A DNA stretch of 64,000 nt from Flavobacterium paronense (GTDB lineage: Bacteria > Bacteroidota > Bacteroidia > Flavobacteriales > Flavobacteriaceae): NCBI RefSeq assembly GCF_030409795.1, contig NZ_JAUFQN010000019.1:1488001-1552000 (forward strand). The letters run 5' to 3'. The notes beneath the pieces are model-generated. The model worked only from the letters and a program-made list of their open reading frames with translations. It did no database searches and was not told the DNA's origin. Both the position numbers and the translations under genes were made by a program. How positions within the stretch are numbered: position 1 is the stretch's first letter; each line of letters opens with the position of its first letter. Below, piece by piece: positions 18,143 through 26,493 of this stretch.

Positions 18143-18526
18143 ATGTCAGTAAAATTCAAAGCCGTATCGCGCAGAAATCCACAGGATTTGACGGCACCAC
18201 AGAAGTTTTATGCCCAGGCAATTGCCGATGGCGAAGTAGATTTGGATACATTAGCGAGAATGATTTCCGATCAGAACACCGTTACCGAAGCCGACTGTTA
18301 TGCCGTGTTGATTTCGTTAGAGAAAAACATTATCGATGAGCTAGCACAAGGACGTATCGTAAAACTAGGACGTTTAGGCTCCTTTCAGGTGGGTATCAGC
18401 TCCGAAGGTTCCCTAACAGCCGATGCTGTAAGCATTAGTGCTATTATTAAATCGCGCATCAACTTCCGTCCCGGTAAACGAATGCAGAGTTTCCTAAAAG
18501 ACGTTTCGTTTAAAAAGCAAGCCTAA
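18143..18526 (+). CDS. HU-family (HU-HIG-like) DNA-binding protein
   Basis: This 127-residue protein resembles the Bacteroidetes branch of HU/IHF proteins. It has an HU-like helical N-terminus (FKAVSRRNPQDLTAPQKFYAQAI and LARMISDQNTVTEADCYAVL), IVKLGRLGSFQVGI (the canonical GFGxF-type strand turn of HU), and a C-terminal region with INFRPGKRMQSFL and a basic KKQA end. HU proteins bend and coat DNA. It is longer than the 90-residue E. coli HU. It is flanked by unusual repeats on both sides: phased A-tracts upstream, and a terminator plus a 22-bp near-palindrome array downstream. Confidence 0.88.
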   Translation: MSVKFKAVSRRNPQDLTAPQKFYAQAIADGEVDLDTLARMISDQNTVTEADCYAVLISLEKNIIDELAQGRIVKLGRLGSFQVGISSEGSLTADAVSISAIIKSRINFRPGKRMQSFLKDVSFKKQA

Positions 18527-18559
18527 GCTGTTTGCAATTGTTTAGGAAAAGAACAGGGT

Positions 18560-18594
18560 AAGCCCCAACTCTAATTGAGTTGGGGCTTTTTTTT
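18560..18594 (+). terminator. Terminator of the HU-like gene
   Basis: The 12-bp perfect stem AAGCCCCAACTC / GAGTTGGGGCTT with a 5-base loop is followed by eight T residues. Confidence 0.93.
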
Positions 18595-18622
18595 GTTTTA
18601 TCACTAGAACACTCTTTTAAAA

Positions 18623-18710
18623 TTCATACGTATGAGTTGATTAATTCATACGTATGAATTGAATGATTGATACGTATGAATTAAAAGATTGATACGCACC
18701 AATTAGAAAC
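18623..18710. repeat. Four-unit 22-bp array of near-palindromes
   Basis: Four units start at 18623, 18645, 18667 and 18689, an exact 22-bp spacing. Unit cores are TTCATACGTATGAG, TTCATACGTATGAA (a perfect 14-bp palindrome), TTGATACGTATGAA and TTGATACGCACCAA, so they decay from left to right. The period is about two helical turns, which would present all dyads on one face of the DNA, as in a cooperative operator array. It occupies most of the 422-base gap between the HU-like gene and the beta-lactamase-fold gene; the rest of the gap (18711-18890) shows nothing clear. Confidence 0.85.
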
Positions 18711-18890
18711 AGTAATAAAAGCGTGTAATAAGAATATTTTTTTGAACGGAGATACACTTTTTGTGTACATTTTTAAACCATAGCGATTTATTATTATTTT
18801 TTCCTACATTAGCTAAGACTTATTATAATTAACTTGATATTTATCAGAAGACATGAATAACATTAATGAGTATTGATGTTGTATGTATAA

Positions 18891-18911
18891 GTTATGTGCC
18901 ATTTTACAGCG
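18891..18911 (+). repeat. Left boundary repeat of a cassette-like unit
   Basis: GTTATGTGCCATTTTACAGCG resembles GTTATCAGCCATTTTAACGCT at 20489-20509 (direct repeat). Its TTATGTGCCATTTT part is the inverse of AAAACGGCACATAA at 20358-20371 (one mismatch in 14). GTT plus purine-rich boundaries recall integron-type recombination sites. Confidence 0.55.
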
Positions 18912-18948
18912 TAACCCAATTAACATTAAACAAACTAATAAAATAGAT

Positions 18949-20358
18949 ATGAAATACTTTTTTCTCATCGTAATAATTTTACTTTCCAAACTAACTTTTG
19001 GACAAACGAACCAATATTCAGAAATTGTAAACTATTACAACACTGTTCAGAATTTTAATGGAGCGGTTTTAGTTGCAACAAATGGACAGATAGACTACTT
19101 GGCTGGAATTGGTGTTTCCAATAGACAAGCCGGAACAACGATGAACTCTAAAACTAAATTCAAAATTGCTTCAATTACCAAAACCTTTACAGCAGTTCTT
19201 ATTCTTCAACTTTATCAAGAAGGCAAAATTGATTTGAATGCAACTTTCGGAAAATACTATCCAAATTATAAGGGTGAAGCTAAAGATAAAGTAACTATTG
19301 AAAATTTACTCACCTACAGTTCTGGAATTCCTAATGCTGTCAAAAACTTATGGATGAGACCTTATCAGTTACCTATAACAATTGACGAATTTATAGATAA
19401 ATATTGTAGTGAAAATTTAGAGTTCACACCAGGAGAAAAAAGTAATTACAGCAATACTGAATATACCATATTGCATAAAATTATTGAGAATGTTTCCAAA
19501 AAATCTTTTTCGAGTCTCTTGCAAGAAAACATTTTGAACCCTTTAAAAATGGAGAACACTGGTTTGCTAAACTCAAAAGATATAATTCCTGGACTTACAA
19601 GTTCGTATACAATTGAAGATTCCACAAATCAAATCACATCTGACGAACCTTATTTCATAGAGAACTATTTTGGTTCTGCTGCTATGTACTCAACAGTGGA
19701 AGATTTGTTTAAGTTTAATAATGGCATTTTCAATTATAGTTTATTAAATGAGTCCACTACAAAATTAATGCTCAAACCGAATAACAAATTAGATGGGGCA
19801 GCCTTAGGTGGTTTCTGGTATTCAGATGGTTATGGTACTTTTAACAAGCCTTTTATATACAGAACAGGCGGTCTTTTAGGTTCTTGTTCCAATTGGATAC
19901 ATTCTATTGATGATAAAAAAACGATTATTGTTTTTAACAATACAAATAGAACAAATTTATATGAACTTTCAGAACAATTATATCTAGTAAGCACAGGACA
20001 AAAAGCAACAATACCAATACTTAAAAAACAAGAAAATAGCAGCAATGCCTTAAACCTTGATAAAGTAAAAGGAACTTGGTTACTTGACCTACGACCAGAC
20101 CCAAATAGCGAACCCTATTTGAAAGATTTTATCTTAACTCCAACCAAAGGCAAAGAATTTGAAGGAGAATTTTATGGTACTAAATTTACTGGTGGTTATT
20201 TTAACACTGATTGGGAAAATTTATATTTTGCATTCACAACAGGCGACAAAGACAACGTTTATTACCATTCAGGATATATAATTGACGACAAGATATTCGG
20301 CATTTCATATAGTGAAGGACGAAAATTTACTTCACATTGGACGGGAATAAAAAAATAA
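18949..20358 (+). CDS. Beta-lactamase-fold serine hydrolase
   Basis: This 469-residue secreted protein has a signal peptide (MKYFFLIVIILLSKLTFGQ). It has a class C beta-lactamase/penicillin-binding-protein domain (about residues 25-350), with the SxxK motif at Ser75-Ile-Thr-Lys78 and a YSN motif in GEKSNYSNTEY. A C-terminal beta-rich domain (about 370-469) follows. Family members hydrolyse peptides, esters or amides; resistance to beta-lactams is not implied. I start at the ATG at 18949, because the upstream in-frame ATG at 18883 precedes non-signal sequence that covers the boundary repeat. The gene is bounded by inverted repeats and looks like a mobile single-gene cassette. Confidence 0.85.
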   Translation: MKYFFLIVIILLSKLTFGQTNQYSEIVNYYNTVQNFNGAVLVATNGQIDYLAGIGVSNRQAGTTMNSKTKFKIASITKTFTAVLILQLYQEGKIDLNATFGKYYPNYKGEAKDKVTIENLLTYSSGIPNAVKNLWMRPYQLPITIDEFIDKYCSENLEFTPGEKSNYSNTEYTILHKIIENVSKKSFSSLLQENILNPLKMENTGLLNSKDIIPGLTSSYTIEDSTNQITSDEPYFIENYFGSAAMYSTVEDLFKFNNGIFNYSLLNESTTKLMLKPNNKLDGAALGGFWYSDGYGTFNKPFIYRTGGLLGSCSNWIHSIDDKKTIIVFNNTNRTNLYELSEQLYLVSTGQKATIPILKKQENSSNALNLDKVKGTWLLDLRPDPNSEPYLKDFILTPTKGKEFEGEFYGTKFTGGYFNTDWENLYFAFTTGDKDNVYYHSGYIIDDKIFGISYSEGRKFTSHWTGIKK

Positions 20359-20509
20359 AAACGGCACATAAAAAGCGTCAAACACAATCGCTACGTTTGT
20401 GTTAATCGAATGACTTTCTTACTATATTTGTTTTCTCAAAATGGAGAAATCACGCTCCAAAAGCCGCGACTATATCTGGCGCGGGTACGTTATCAGCCAT
20501 TTTAACGCT
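20358..20509 (+). repeat. attC-like right boundary region
   Basis: It begins with AAAACGGCACATAA directly at the hydrolase stop codon, contains the hairpin AAACACAA...TTTGTGTT (about 20380-20403), and ends with GTTATCAGCCATTTTAACGCT. The two ends are imperfect inverted repeats (AACGGCACATAA against AATGGCTGATAA read from the other strand). This is the general layout of large attC-like sites of Bacteroidetes cassettes. The equivalence is inferred. Confidence 0.45.
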
Positions 20510-20543
20510 CCGAATAAACAGTATGCTAATTCAAAAACAAACC

Positions 20544-20696
20544 ATGAAAAAACGGCTTCTCTCTATTTCGCTGATAGTAATTGCATCGTGCAATGTATCC
20601 TTTGCTCAATGAAAAATTAAAGCTATCAAAGCAGGAAAGGTTATTGATGTTTTAAGCGGAATAGTGCGAACCAATCAAACAATTTTGATTGAATAA
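20544..20696 (+). pseudogene. Decayed 5' fragment of a secreted amidohydrolase
   Basis: An ATG at 20544 opens a signal peptide (MKKRLLSISLIVIAS followed by CNVSFAQ) and stops at TGA (20610-20612). In the same frame, directly after the stop, reads KIKAIKAGKVIDVLSGIVRT then NQTILIE, before TAA at 20694-20696. This is the N-terminal beta-strand region typical of imidazolonepropionase-type amidohydrolases, which follows such a signal peptide in intact genes. The catalytic domain is missing; the next 100 bases keep no recognisable continuation. It lies just behind the cassette-like boundary and is probably a remnant of a second unit. Confidence 0.65.
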
Positions 20697-20794
20697 ACAT
20701 TTGCAAGAACTTCAACAGAACAGCTTGAATGAACAGCAAAACGTGTGATAACAACCGTTTAATATCAATAACTTATTCACATATAATTAAAAAC

Positions 20795-20827
20795 AAAAAA
20801 GGCACTCCAACCGGAATGCCTTTTTTT
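20795..20827. terminator. Terminator between the pseudogene and the barrel gene
   Basis: The stem AAAAAGGCA..CC / GG..TGCCTTTTT with a short interior mismatch is flanked by A and T runs, so it works for the minus-strand gene ending at 20829. Confidence 0.8.
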
Positions 20828-20828
20828 A

Positions 20829-21782
20829 TTAAAATGATCTTATAATTCCCAACCGCAGTCGAAAACCTCCCGTATTTTGTTCCCCATTCATATTCTGAAT
20901 TACCGGCAACGAAACGGTTAACGGGAAACTCCATTTCTTATAACTAATGTTGTTCCCAAGCGTAGCAAAACCCATATAGTAACCTGAATCATGGTCTACT
21001 TCCCCATCCTCTTTTAACATATCTAACCATTCGCCATAATAACCACCAAAAACCGTCCAACCTAAGTTTGATATTTCTTGTTTTGGTTTATCATCCGTTT
21101 TTGTATCTGTAACCAAAGGACAAAAAGCACTACCTGTCTTTAAGCTGTAACTTAATGACACGTTTTGTATGGCAATACTTCCATAGTAATTATCCTGAAA
21201 ACCATTAGTTGTGTGTTTGTATAAACCATTGGTTTGCAATGCCAGCTTGTCCCAACGCTTAGCCAAAACAATACCTACCATAGGATCATACGAACCTGAC
21301 CCTACTATTACAGTAGTGTTATCAAAGTTAGCGTTTTTCTGAATTCCGGTTGGTAGCTCTACTCCTGCTTGTAATGCCAAACTAAAGTTGTTTTTGTTAT
21401 AAACAGCAAAAGTTCCCAGCACTACTAAATCGCCTATACCATTGTCATTCCCGGTATCGGTATGCAGAAACACGTAAGGCACCAAAGCCGAAACCGTAAC
21501 CGATTTAGTCAAACCATAACGCACTCCTAAAGATTGTATCAGCATACTTGTTAACGGCGCTTCCTCATCAGTAACATCAGTAACCGGTGGCAGGTTTTGA
21601 TTGATGTGTCGGTAGTCAGTATAGGTTTCGACTACAAATTGCTTTTTGGCTAAGGTTAAAATGCCGTTGTTAAAATCACCATTGGCTGCTCCGGTTCCTG
21701 CACCGGCACAACAAGCACATTGGCTATAGCTATAGGTTGTTGCCACAAGAGCAATAACCATCATATAGATTGTTTTTTTCAT
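20829..21782 (-). CDS. Outer-membrane barrel protein of the transporter type, with N-terminal CxCC motif
   Basis: This 317-residue protein has a signal peptide (MKKTIYMMVIALVATTYSYSQ), and the mature N-terminus begins CACCAGAGTG. The rest shows beta-barrel character with alternating hydrophobic residues and Gly/Tyr-rich strands (TSMLIQSLGVRYGLTKSVTVSALVPY; NNFSLALQAGVELPTGIQ; GGFRLRLGIIRSF at the end). It resembles proteins annotated as transporters of the phenol meta-pathway barrel family. A second Cys lies in SAFCPLVTDTKTDDKPK. It follows a small Cys-rich protein gene on the same strand after 69 bases, which holds a 14-bp palindrome. A role in metal handling is a guess from the cysteines. 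Confidence 0.7.
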   Translation of the reverse strand: MKKTIYMMVIALVATTYSYSQCACCAGAGTGAANGDFNNGILTLAKKQFVVETYTDYRHINQNLPPVTDVTDEEAPLTSMLIQSLGVRYGLTKSVTVSALVPYVFLHTDTGNDNGIGDLVVLGTFAVYNKNNFSLALQAGVELPTGIQKNANFDNTTVIVGSGSYDPMVGIVLAKRWDKLALQTNGLYKHTTNGFQDNYYGSIAIQNVSLSYSLKTGSAFCPLVTDTKTDDKPKQEISNLGWTVFGGYYGEWLDMLKEDGEVDHDSGYYMGFATLGNNISYKKWSFPLTVSLPVIQNMNGEQNTGGFRLRLGIIRSF

Positions 21783-21811
21783 TGTTTTAAATTAGATAAG
21801 TTCATAGTAGT

Positions 21812-21825
21812 TTTGGCTAGCCAAA
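21812..21825. promoter_or_regulatory. 14-bp perfect palindrome, candidate operator
   Basis: TTTGGCTAGCCAAA is a perfect palindrome in the 69-base gap between the Cys-rich gene and the barrel gene, about 30 bases before the barrel start codon. An operator function is inferred. Confidence 0.35.
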
Positions 21826-21851
21826 TATTGGAAGCCAAAGTATAATTGAAA

Positions 21852-22241
21852 TTATGCTAAAGTCTGCGGAGGTTTTTTTAGTGAGAGAGTATACCCAGGT
21901 GATAATCCCTTGGTAGCAGTACAAAAAGAAAGAGATGGTTTTGTAATGCTAATAGTATTCAATTGCCAATTAGAAGGCATTGCAATAAATGTATCAAGGG
22001 TTTTAATTTTTAAAACGGCTACGGGCAATTTGTTGTTCTCGGCTTCTTCGTCTGCGGCTTTTTTAAGTTCGCGATAAAGCTGGCACTTTCCGTTACAATG
22101 CATCATGGGTTTGAAGCGGTTGATACATTCGGTTTTGGCAATCTTTTCTTTATTGATTTCCCAATAGCCAATATAGGTCAACTGGAAGACCGACTGCCAG
22201 AGCAATGCAACAAAAAAGGATATGGCAAATAGTGTTTTCAA
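21852..22241 (-). CDS. Small Cys-rich membrane-anchored protein, unknown function
   Basis: This 129-residue protein has one N-terminal hydrophobic segment (about residues 1-22). The periplasmic part carries CINRFKPMMHCNGKCQLYREL (about 38-58), with Cys, Met and His residues spaced like a soft-metal site, then a Lys/Glu helix and a C-terminal tail. The only in-frame start is TTG (22241); no ATG is available upstream or near the N-terminus. A -7 element lies only about 7 bases before that TTG, so the mRNA may be leaderless. The next gene encodes the CxCC barrel protein. A copper- or metal-related role for the pair is inferred. Confidence 0.65.
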   Translation of the reverse strand: MKTLFAISFFVALLWQSVFQLTYIGYWEINKEKIAKTECINRFKPMMHCNGKCQLYRELKKAADEEAENNKLPVAVLKIKTLDTFIAMPSNWQLNTISITKPSLSFCTATKGLSPGYTLSLKKPPQTLA

Positions 22242-22248
22242 ACTGAAG

Positions 22249-22256
22249 CAAAAGTA
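22249..22256 (-). promoter_or_regulatory. -7 element close to the TTG-start gene
   Basis: On the minus strand this reads TACTTTTG, an exact TAnnTTTG match, only 7 bases before the TTG start codon. Transcription would start at or near the start codon. Confidence 0.45.
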
Positions 22257-22440
22257 AAAATTAAAATGTAAGTTGTCTTATGATTTCAATCCTATTTTAG
22301 TATTATACTAAATTAATACCCTCTTTTCTTCCAAAAGAAATATAGCATTACACCAAGCTTTTACATATTCAAAAAATCCATTATATTTAGCCCTCGAAAA
22401 AGTTGTCTATGCAACCTAATAAAAATCAATATACTATACA

Positions 22441-24495
22441 ATGACTTTACCAAAGCACTCGTTTTATTTACTCATTCCAATTTGCTTATTCTCAACCCAT
22501 AGCGTTATTTCTCAATCTAAAACAAAGAAAGCTAACAATCCGTTTCTACAAGGAATGAATGTTCCTGTTGATTACGCTAAAGTAACATCTGAAGATGTTG
22601 CTGATTATGCAAAACAAACTATTGCCGACGTTACTTCGACAATAGCAACACTAAAAAAACAAAAAACAGCAACATTCGCCAATGTCTTCGGAGCGATGGA
22701 TGACATCAAAAACAAAATGGGGACAGCAAGCAACAACTGCTTTATGCTGAATTGGGTTTCAGCAGATTCGATTATTCGTACCAAAGGACTAGTGAGTTAT
22801 CAACTGCTGGACTCACTTTCGACGGTCATTTATTCGGATAAAGGAATTTATAAAAAGATGAAAAGCTTTAAAGAATCTGCTTCCTACAAACAACTCAAAG
22901 GAAATAAAAGGTATTTAGTTGATGATATGATAGAAGGTTTTGAACGCTCGGGAGTGAATCTAAATTCGGAACAACTTACCAAATACAAAAACCTGACTAA
23001 AGAAATTGGTGAGCTTTCTTCTTCGTATTCTAACAATATGAATGCTTCTAAAGAGATTTTATCTCTTGATGAAAAAGGAGCTGATGGACTACCGGAAGAT
23101 TTTAAAAATAATTATAAAGTTGCTGATGGGAAGTACGAAATTCCGATTATCAATGCAACCAGCGAAACGGTTTTGAACAATGCAACAGCTGAAGAAACAA
23201 GAAAAGCTTATTATATTAAATTTTATGACAGAGCTGCCGATAAAAACTTGGCTATCTTAGATAGTATGGTTAAAAAGCGCGATGAGTTGGCAAAGCTCAT
23301 GGGTTATCCAACTTATGCTGCTTATGCATTGGTTCCTAAAATGGCTAGTAATCCAAAAACGGTATGGAATTTCCTCAACGATTTAGTAAGCCGTTCAAAA
23401 GAAAAAGCAAAAAGCGATGTAAGTTTATTAGAAATTGAAAAGAAAGTAGAACTAGCAAAGGAGGATGCTAAATTACAACCATGGGACATTGGTTTTTATA
23501 AAAATCAAATCATAAAAAAACAATACCAAATTAACAACGAAGAACTTAGAGCTTATTTCCCAATGGATAAATGTCTAAAAGGAATGATGGATATTTATCA
23601 GAAATTATTAGGTTTTGAATTCAGAAAAGTACAAAACCCATCTGTTTGGCATGAAGAAGTAGAAATGTATGAAGTGTTTGAAAGCGGTAAATTAAAAGGA
23701 CGATTTTATTTGGATTTATTTCCGAGACCAAATAAGGAAACTTGGTTTTATGGTGTAAACATTGTTTCAGGAAAAGGAAAAGAAATTCCGGTTTCGATGC
23801 TGCTTGGCAATTTTACCCGACCAAGCAAAACACAACCTTCGTTGTTGAGTCAAAAAGAACTTAATACGTTATTTCATGAATTTGGACATATCATGAATAT
23901 GATGTCCTATCACGGAGAGTTTTCATCTCAACAAGAGTCTAAATCAGATTTTACAGAGGCTATGTCACAAATATTTGAAAACTGGATACTAGATTATGAT
24001 GTCCTTAGCACGTTTGCCAAAAATTATAAAACAGGAGAAGTACTCCCAAAAGCTACTTTTGACAATATGATAAAATCAAGAAAAGTAGGCTCTGGTTTGG
24101 CTTCTATCCAAAAGCTTGTGCGTTGTTTGTATGATATGAATCTTTATGACAAATACAATGCAGCAGCTCCGGTTCCTTCTGGGGATATCTGGAAAACAAT
24201 TGACAAACAATTGGGGGTAATGGATTTTTATTCCGGAACTCATTATCAAGCCAACTGGATACATGTGAATACCCATCCGGTCTATATGTATGGTTATTTA
24301 TGGTCTGAAGTATATGCGTTAGACATGTTTACAGCATTTGAAAAAAACGGACTTAAAGACACTAAAACTGGTGTTAGCTACCGTGAATTAATACTCGCGA
24401 ACGGAACACAAAGTGATATAGTAAAAGCGGTAGAAAAATTCTTAGGAAGACCATCCAACAACAAAGCCTATATCAAAAGTCTTGGTTTAGAATAA
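22441..24495 (+). CDS. M3-family zinc metallopeptidase (oligopeptidase/dipeptidyl carboxypeptidase type)
   Basis: This 684-residue peptidase has a probable signal peptide (MTLPKHSFYLLIPICLFSTHSVISQ), so it is periplasmic or outer-membrane facing. The zinc motif HEFGH lies in LNTLFHEFGHIMNMMSYHG (about residues 475-493), with the third ligand Glu in DFTEAMSQIFENW. The helical N-terminal half and the C-terminal VKAVEKFLGRPSNNKAYIKSLG are typical of thimet oligopeptidase/Dcp relatives. These enzymes degrade short peptides. It stands alone, with a terminator behind it and the divergent Cys-rich gene in front. Confidence 0.93.
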   Translation: MTLPKHSFYLLIPICLFSTHSVISQSKTKKANNPFLQGMNVPVDYAKVTSEDVADYAKQTIADVTSTIATLKKQKTATFANVFGAMDDIKNKMGTASNNCFMLNWVSADSIIRTKGLVSYQLLDSLSTVIYSDKGIYKKMKSFKESASYKQLKGNKRYLVDDMIEGFERSGVNLNSEQLTKYKNLTKEIGELSSSYSNNMNASKEILSLDEKGADGLPEDFKNNYKVADGKYEIPIINATSETVLNNATAEETRKAYYIKFYDRAADKNLAILDSMVKKRDELAKLMGYPTYAAYALVPKMASNPKTVWNFLNDLVSRSKEKAKSDVSLLEIEKKVELAKEDAKLQPWDIGFYKNQIIKKQYQINNEELRAYFPMDKCLKGMMDIYQKLLGFEFRKVQNPSVWHEEVEMYEVFESGKLKGRFYLDLFPRPNKETWFYGVNIVSGKGKEIPVSMLLGNFTRPSKTQPSLLSQKELNTLFHEFGHIMNMMSYHGEFSSQQESKSDFTEAMSQIFENWILDYDVLSTFAKNYKTGEVLPKATFDNMIKSRKVGSGLASIQKLVRCLYDMNLYDKYNAAAPVPSGDIWKTIDKQLGVMDFYSGTHYQANWIHVNTHPVYMYGYLWSEVYALDMFTAFEKNGLKDTKTGVSYRELILANGTQSDIVKAVEKFLGRPSNNKAYIKSLGLE

Positions 24496-24522
24496 AGAAT
24501 CAAGAAGAAAAAATAGTATTGC

Positions 24523-24555
24523 AAAAAAACTCTGGTCTGGACCTGAGTTTTTTTT
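24523..24555 (+). terminator. Terminator of the M3 peptidase gene
   Basis: The stem AAAAACTC-GGTC / GACC-GAGTTTTT with a small internal bulge and a T run lies 27 bases after the stop codon. Confidence 0.82.
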
Positions 24556-24600
24556 GTTTTATTTAAGAAATGTTACGTCTAATTATAATGCTTTAACACA

Positions 24601-24608
24601 TACTTTTG
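24601..24608 (+). promoter_or_regulatory. -7 element of the ABC transporter gene
   Basis: TACTTTTG is an exact TAnnTTTG match, 13 bases before the ATG at 24622. Confidence 0.6.
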
Positions 24609-24621
24609 TAAAAAAAATACA

Positions 24622-26406
24622 ATGGCCCGATTTCAAGAAAATGATTTACCCAAAGTAAAACTAAATGCAAGTTCACTTAATAAAGCTTTGTTGATATTCA
24701 AATATGCCGAGAATCATAAATGGAAGTTTTATGTTGGCTTAGTATTTCTGCTCTTCACTGGTGCCACAGCACTAGCCTTTCCTAAATTAATGGGGATGTT
24801 AGTAGATTGTGTAAAAAACAAAAACAACGGCGAAGCCAATACTATTGCTTTGAGTTTGGTAGGTATCTTATCGTTTCAGGCAATTTTTTCTTTTTTCAGA
24901 TTGTCGCTATTTGTCAATTTTACGGAGAATACTTTGGCCAATCTCCGACTGGCTCTATACAGTAATTTGATTAAACTACCGATGTCCTTCTTCTCGCAAA
25001 AACGTGTGGGTGAATTAAACAGTCGCATCAGTTCTGATATAACACAAATCCAGGATACTTTAACAACGACGATTGCTGAGTTTCTACGCCAATTCATTTT
25101 GATTATTGGTGGCGTAATTCTATTAGCTACACAAAGTTTAAAACTAACTTTAATGATGCTCGCTGTCGTGCCATTAGTAGCCGTTGCAGCTGTTATATTC
25201 GGAAGGTTTATCAGAAAGTATTCTAAAAAAACACAGGATCAGGTAGCCGAAAGTCAGGTAATTGTAGAAGAAACATTACAGGGCATTAGTAACGTAAAAG
25301 CTTTTGCTAACGAATGGTACGAAATTGCACGCTACAAAGGCAAGATAAATGAAATCGTCAAAATCGGAATTAAAGGCGGACAATACAGAGGCTACTTTGC
25401 TTCTTTCATCATCTTTTGCTTATTTGGTTCTATTGTTGCCGTGGTTTGGTATGGCGTTACGTTGAGTATCAGTGGCGATATGACCGTCGGGCAATTAATT
25501 TCTTTTGTGTTGTATTCTACATTTGTTGGCGCTTCTTTTGGTGGTATAGCCGAATTGTATGCGCAAATCCAAAAAGCAGTCGGAGCCACAGAACGGGTAT
25601 TTGAATTACTCGAAGAAACTCCGGAAAAGATTAATTCAAACCAATCCATAACTACCGAAAAAATCAATGGAAACGTTACGTTCAAAAATGTATCTTTCTC
25701 CTATCCTTCCCGAAAAGAAATTCAAGTATTGAAAGATGTGAGTTTTACTGCAAACTTTGGGCAAAAGATAGCTATTGTTGGACCGAGCGGCGCCGGTAAA
25801 TCAACCATATCATCGCTATTGCTTCGTTTTTATGATATAGAGGGCGGACAAATTTTGATTGACAATAAAAACATTTACGATTTCGATTTAGAAAACCTGC
25901 GTGGTAATATGAGCATCGTGCCGCAAGATGTTATTTTATTTGGTGGCAGCATCCGCGAAAATATTGCCTACGGAAAACCAAACGCTACAGAAGAAGAAAT
26001 ATTCAAAGCCGCTAAACAAGCCAATGCTTTAGACTTTGTAAACGGATTTCCGGAGAAATTCGATACGTTGGTTGGAGAACGTGGCATCAAACTCTCTGGC
26101 GGACAACGGCAACGTATTGCTATTGCACGCGCACTATTGAAAAATCCGAGTATACTAATTTTGGACGAAGCCACTTCGTCTTTAGATAGCGAAAGTGAAA
26201 AACTGGTTCAGGAAGCATTAGAGACTTTAATGGAAGGTCGAACCAGTATCATCATTGCACACCGACTCTCCACTATCAGAAATGCGGATGTTATTTTGGT
26301 TTTAAATGAAGGCCGAATTTCAGAGCAAGGCACTCACAAAGAATTATTAGCAATAGAAAACGGTGTTTATAAAAACCTAAGTAATTTACAGTTTTCCAAT
26401 TCTTAA
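24622..26406 (+). CDS. ABC exporter, fused permease and ATPase (MsbA-like)
   Basis: This 594-residue half-transporter has six transmembrane helices (about residues 30-320) and an ATPase domain (about 345-585). Motifs include Walker A GPSGAGKST, Q-loop VPQDVILFGGSIRENIAYG, signature LSGGQRQRIAIARALL, Walker B ILILDEATSSLDS and the H-loop in IIAHRLSTI. The architecture is that of homodimeric exporters of lipids, drugs or peptides. The substrate cannot be read from sequence. It stands alone with its own promoter element, and a dispersed repeat follows. Confidence 0.93.
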   Translation: MARFQENDLPKVKLNASSLNKALLIFKYAENHKWKFYVGLVFLLFTGATALAFPKLMGMLVDCVKNKNNGEANTIALSLVGILSFQAIFSFFRLSLFVNFTENTLANLRLALYSNLIKLPMSFFSQKRVGELNSRISSDITQIQDTLTTTIAEFLRQFILIIGGVILLATQSLKLTLMMLAVVPLVAVAAVIFGRFIRKYSKKTQDQVAESQVIVEETLQGISNVKAFANEWYEIARYKGKINEIVKIGIKGGQYRGYFASFIIFCLFGSIVAVVWYGVTLSISGDMTVGQLISFVLYSTFVGASFGGIAELYAQIQKAVGATERVFELLEETPEKINSNQSITTEKINGNVTFKNVSFSYPSRKEIQVLKDVSFTANFGQKIAIVGPSGAGKSTISSLLLRFYDIEGGQILIDNKNIYDFDLENLRGNMSIVPQDVILFGGSIRENIAYGKPNATEEEIFKAAKQANALDFVNGFPEKFDTLVGERGIKLSGGQRQRIAIARALLKNPSILILDEATSSLDSESEKLVQEALETLMEGRTSIIIAHRLSTIRNADVILVLNEGRISEQGTHKELLAIENGVYKNLSNLQFSNS

Positions 26407-26416
26407 TTAAGTTCAA

Positions 26417-26493
26417 GGAGCACAACGTTTGTAATATTCAGGACGAACTGTCCCGCTATCCGCGCTACACGGTAGCTGCTGCTATCGGGGCTA
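26417..26493 (-). repeat. Dispersed intergenic repeat, copy 2 (inverted)
   Basis: Read on the minus strand, it opens with TAGCCCCGATAGC and contains GTGTAGCGCGGATAGCGGGA, matching the serC-serA copy at 10418-10496. It is GC-rich against AT-rich surroundings. GTTATCAG occurs just beyond it at about 26509, the same octamer as at the cassette-like boundary at 20489. Confidence 0.6.

Noticed and set aside
17961..18710. CRISPR-like array
   Set aside because: Neither the 10-bp nor the 22-bp array has unique spacers of 25-40 bases, and no cas gene is in the window.
18949..20358. Antibiotic-resistance beta-lactamase
   Set aside because: SxxK and YxN motifs define the fold only. The extra C-terminal domain and general sequence are those of broad serine hydrolases.
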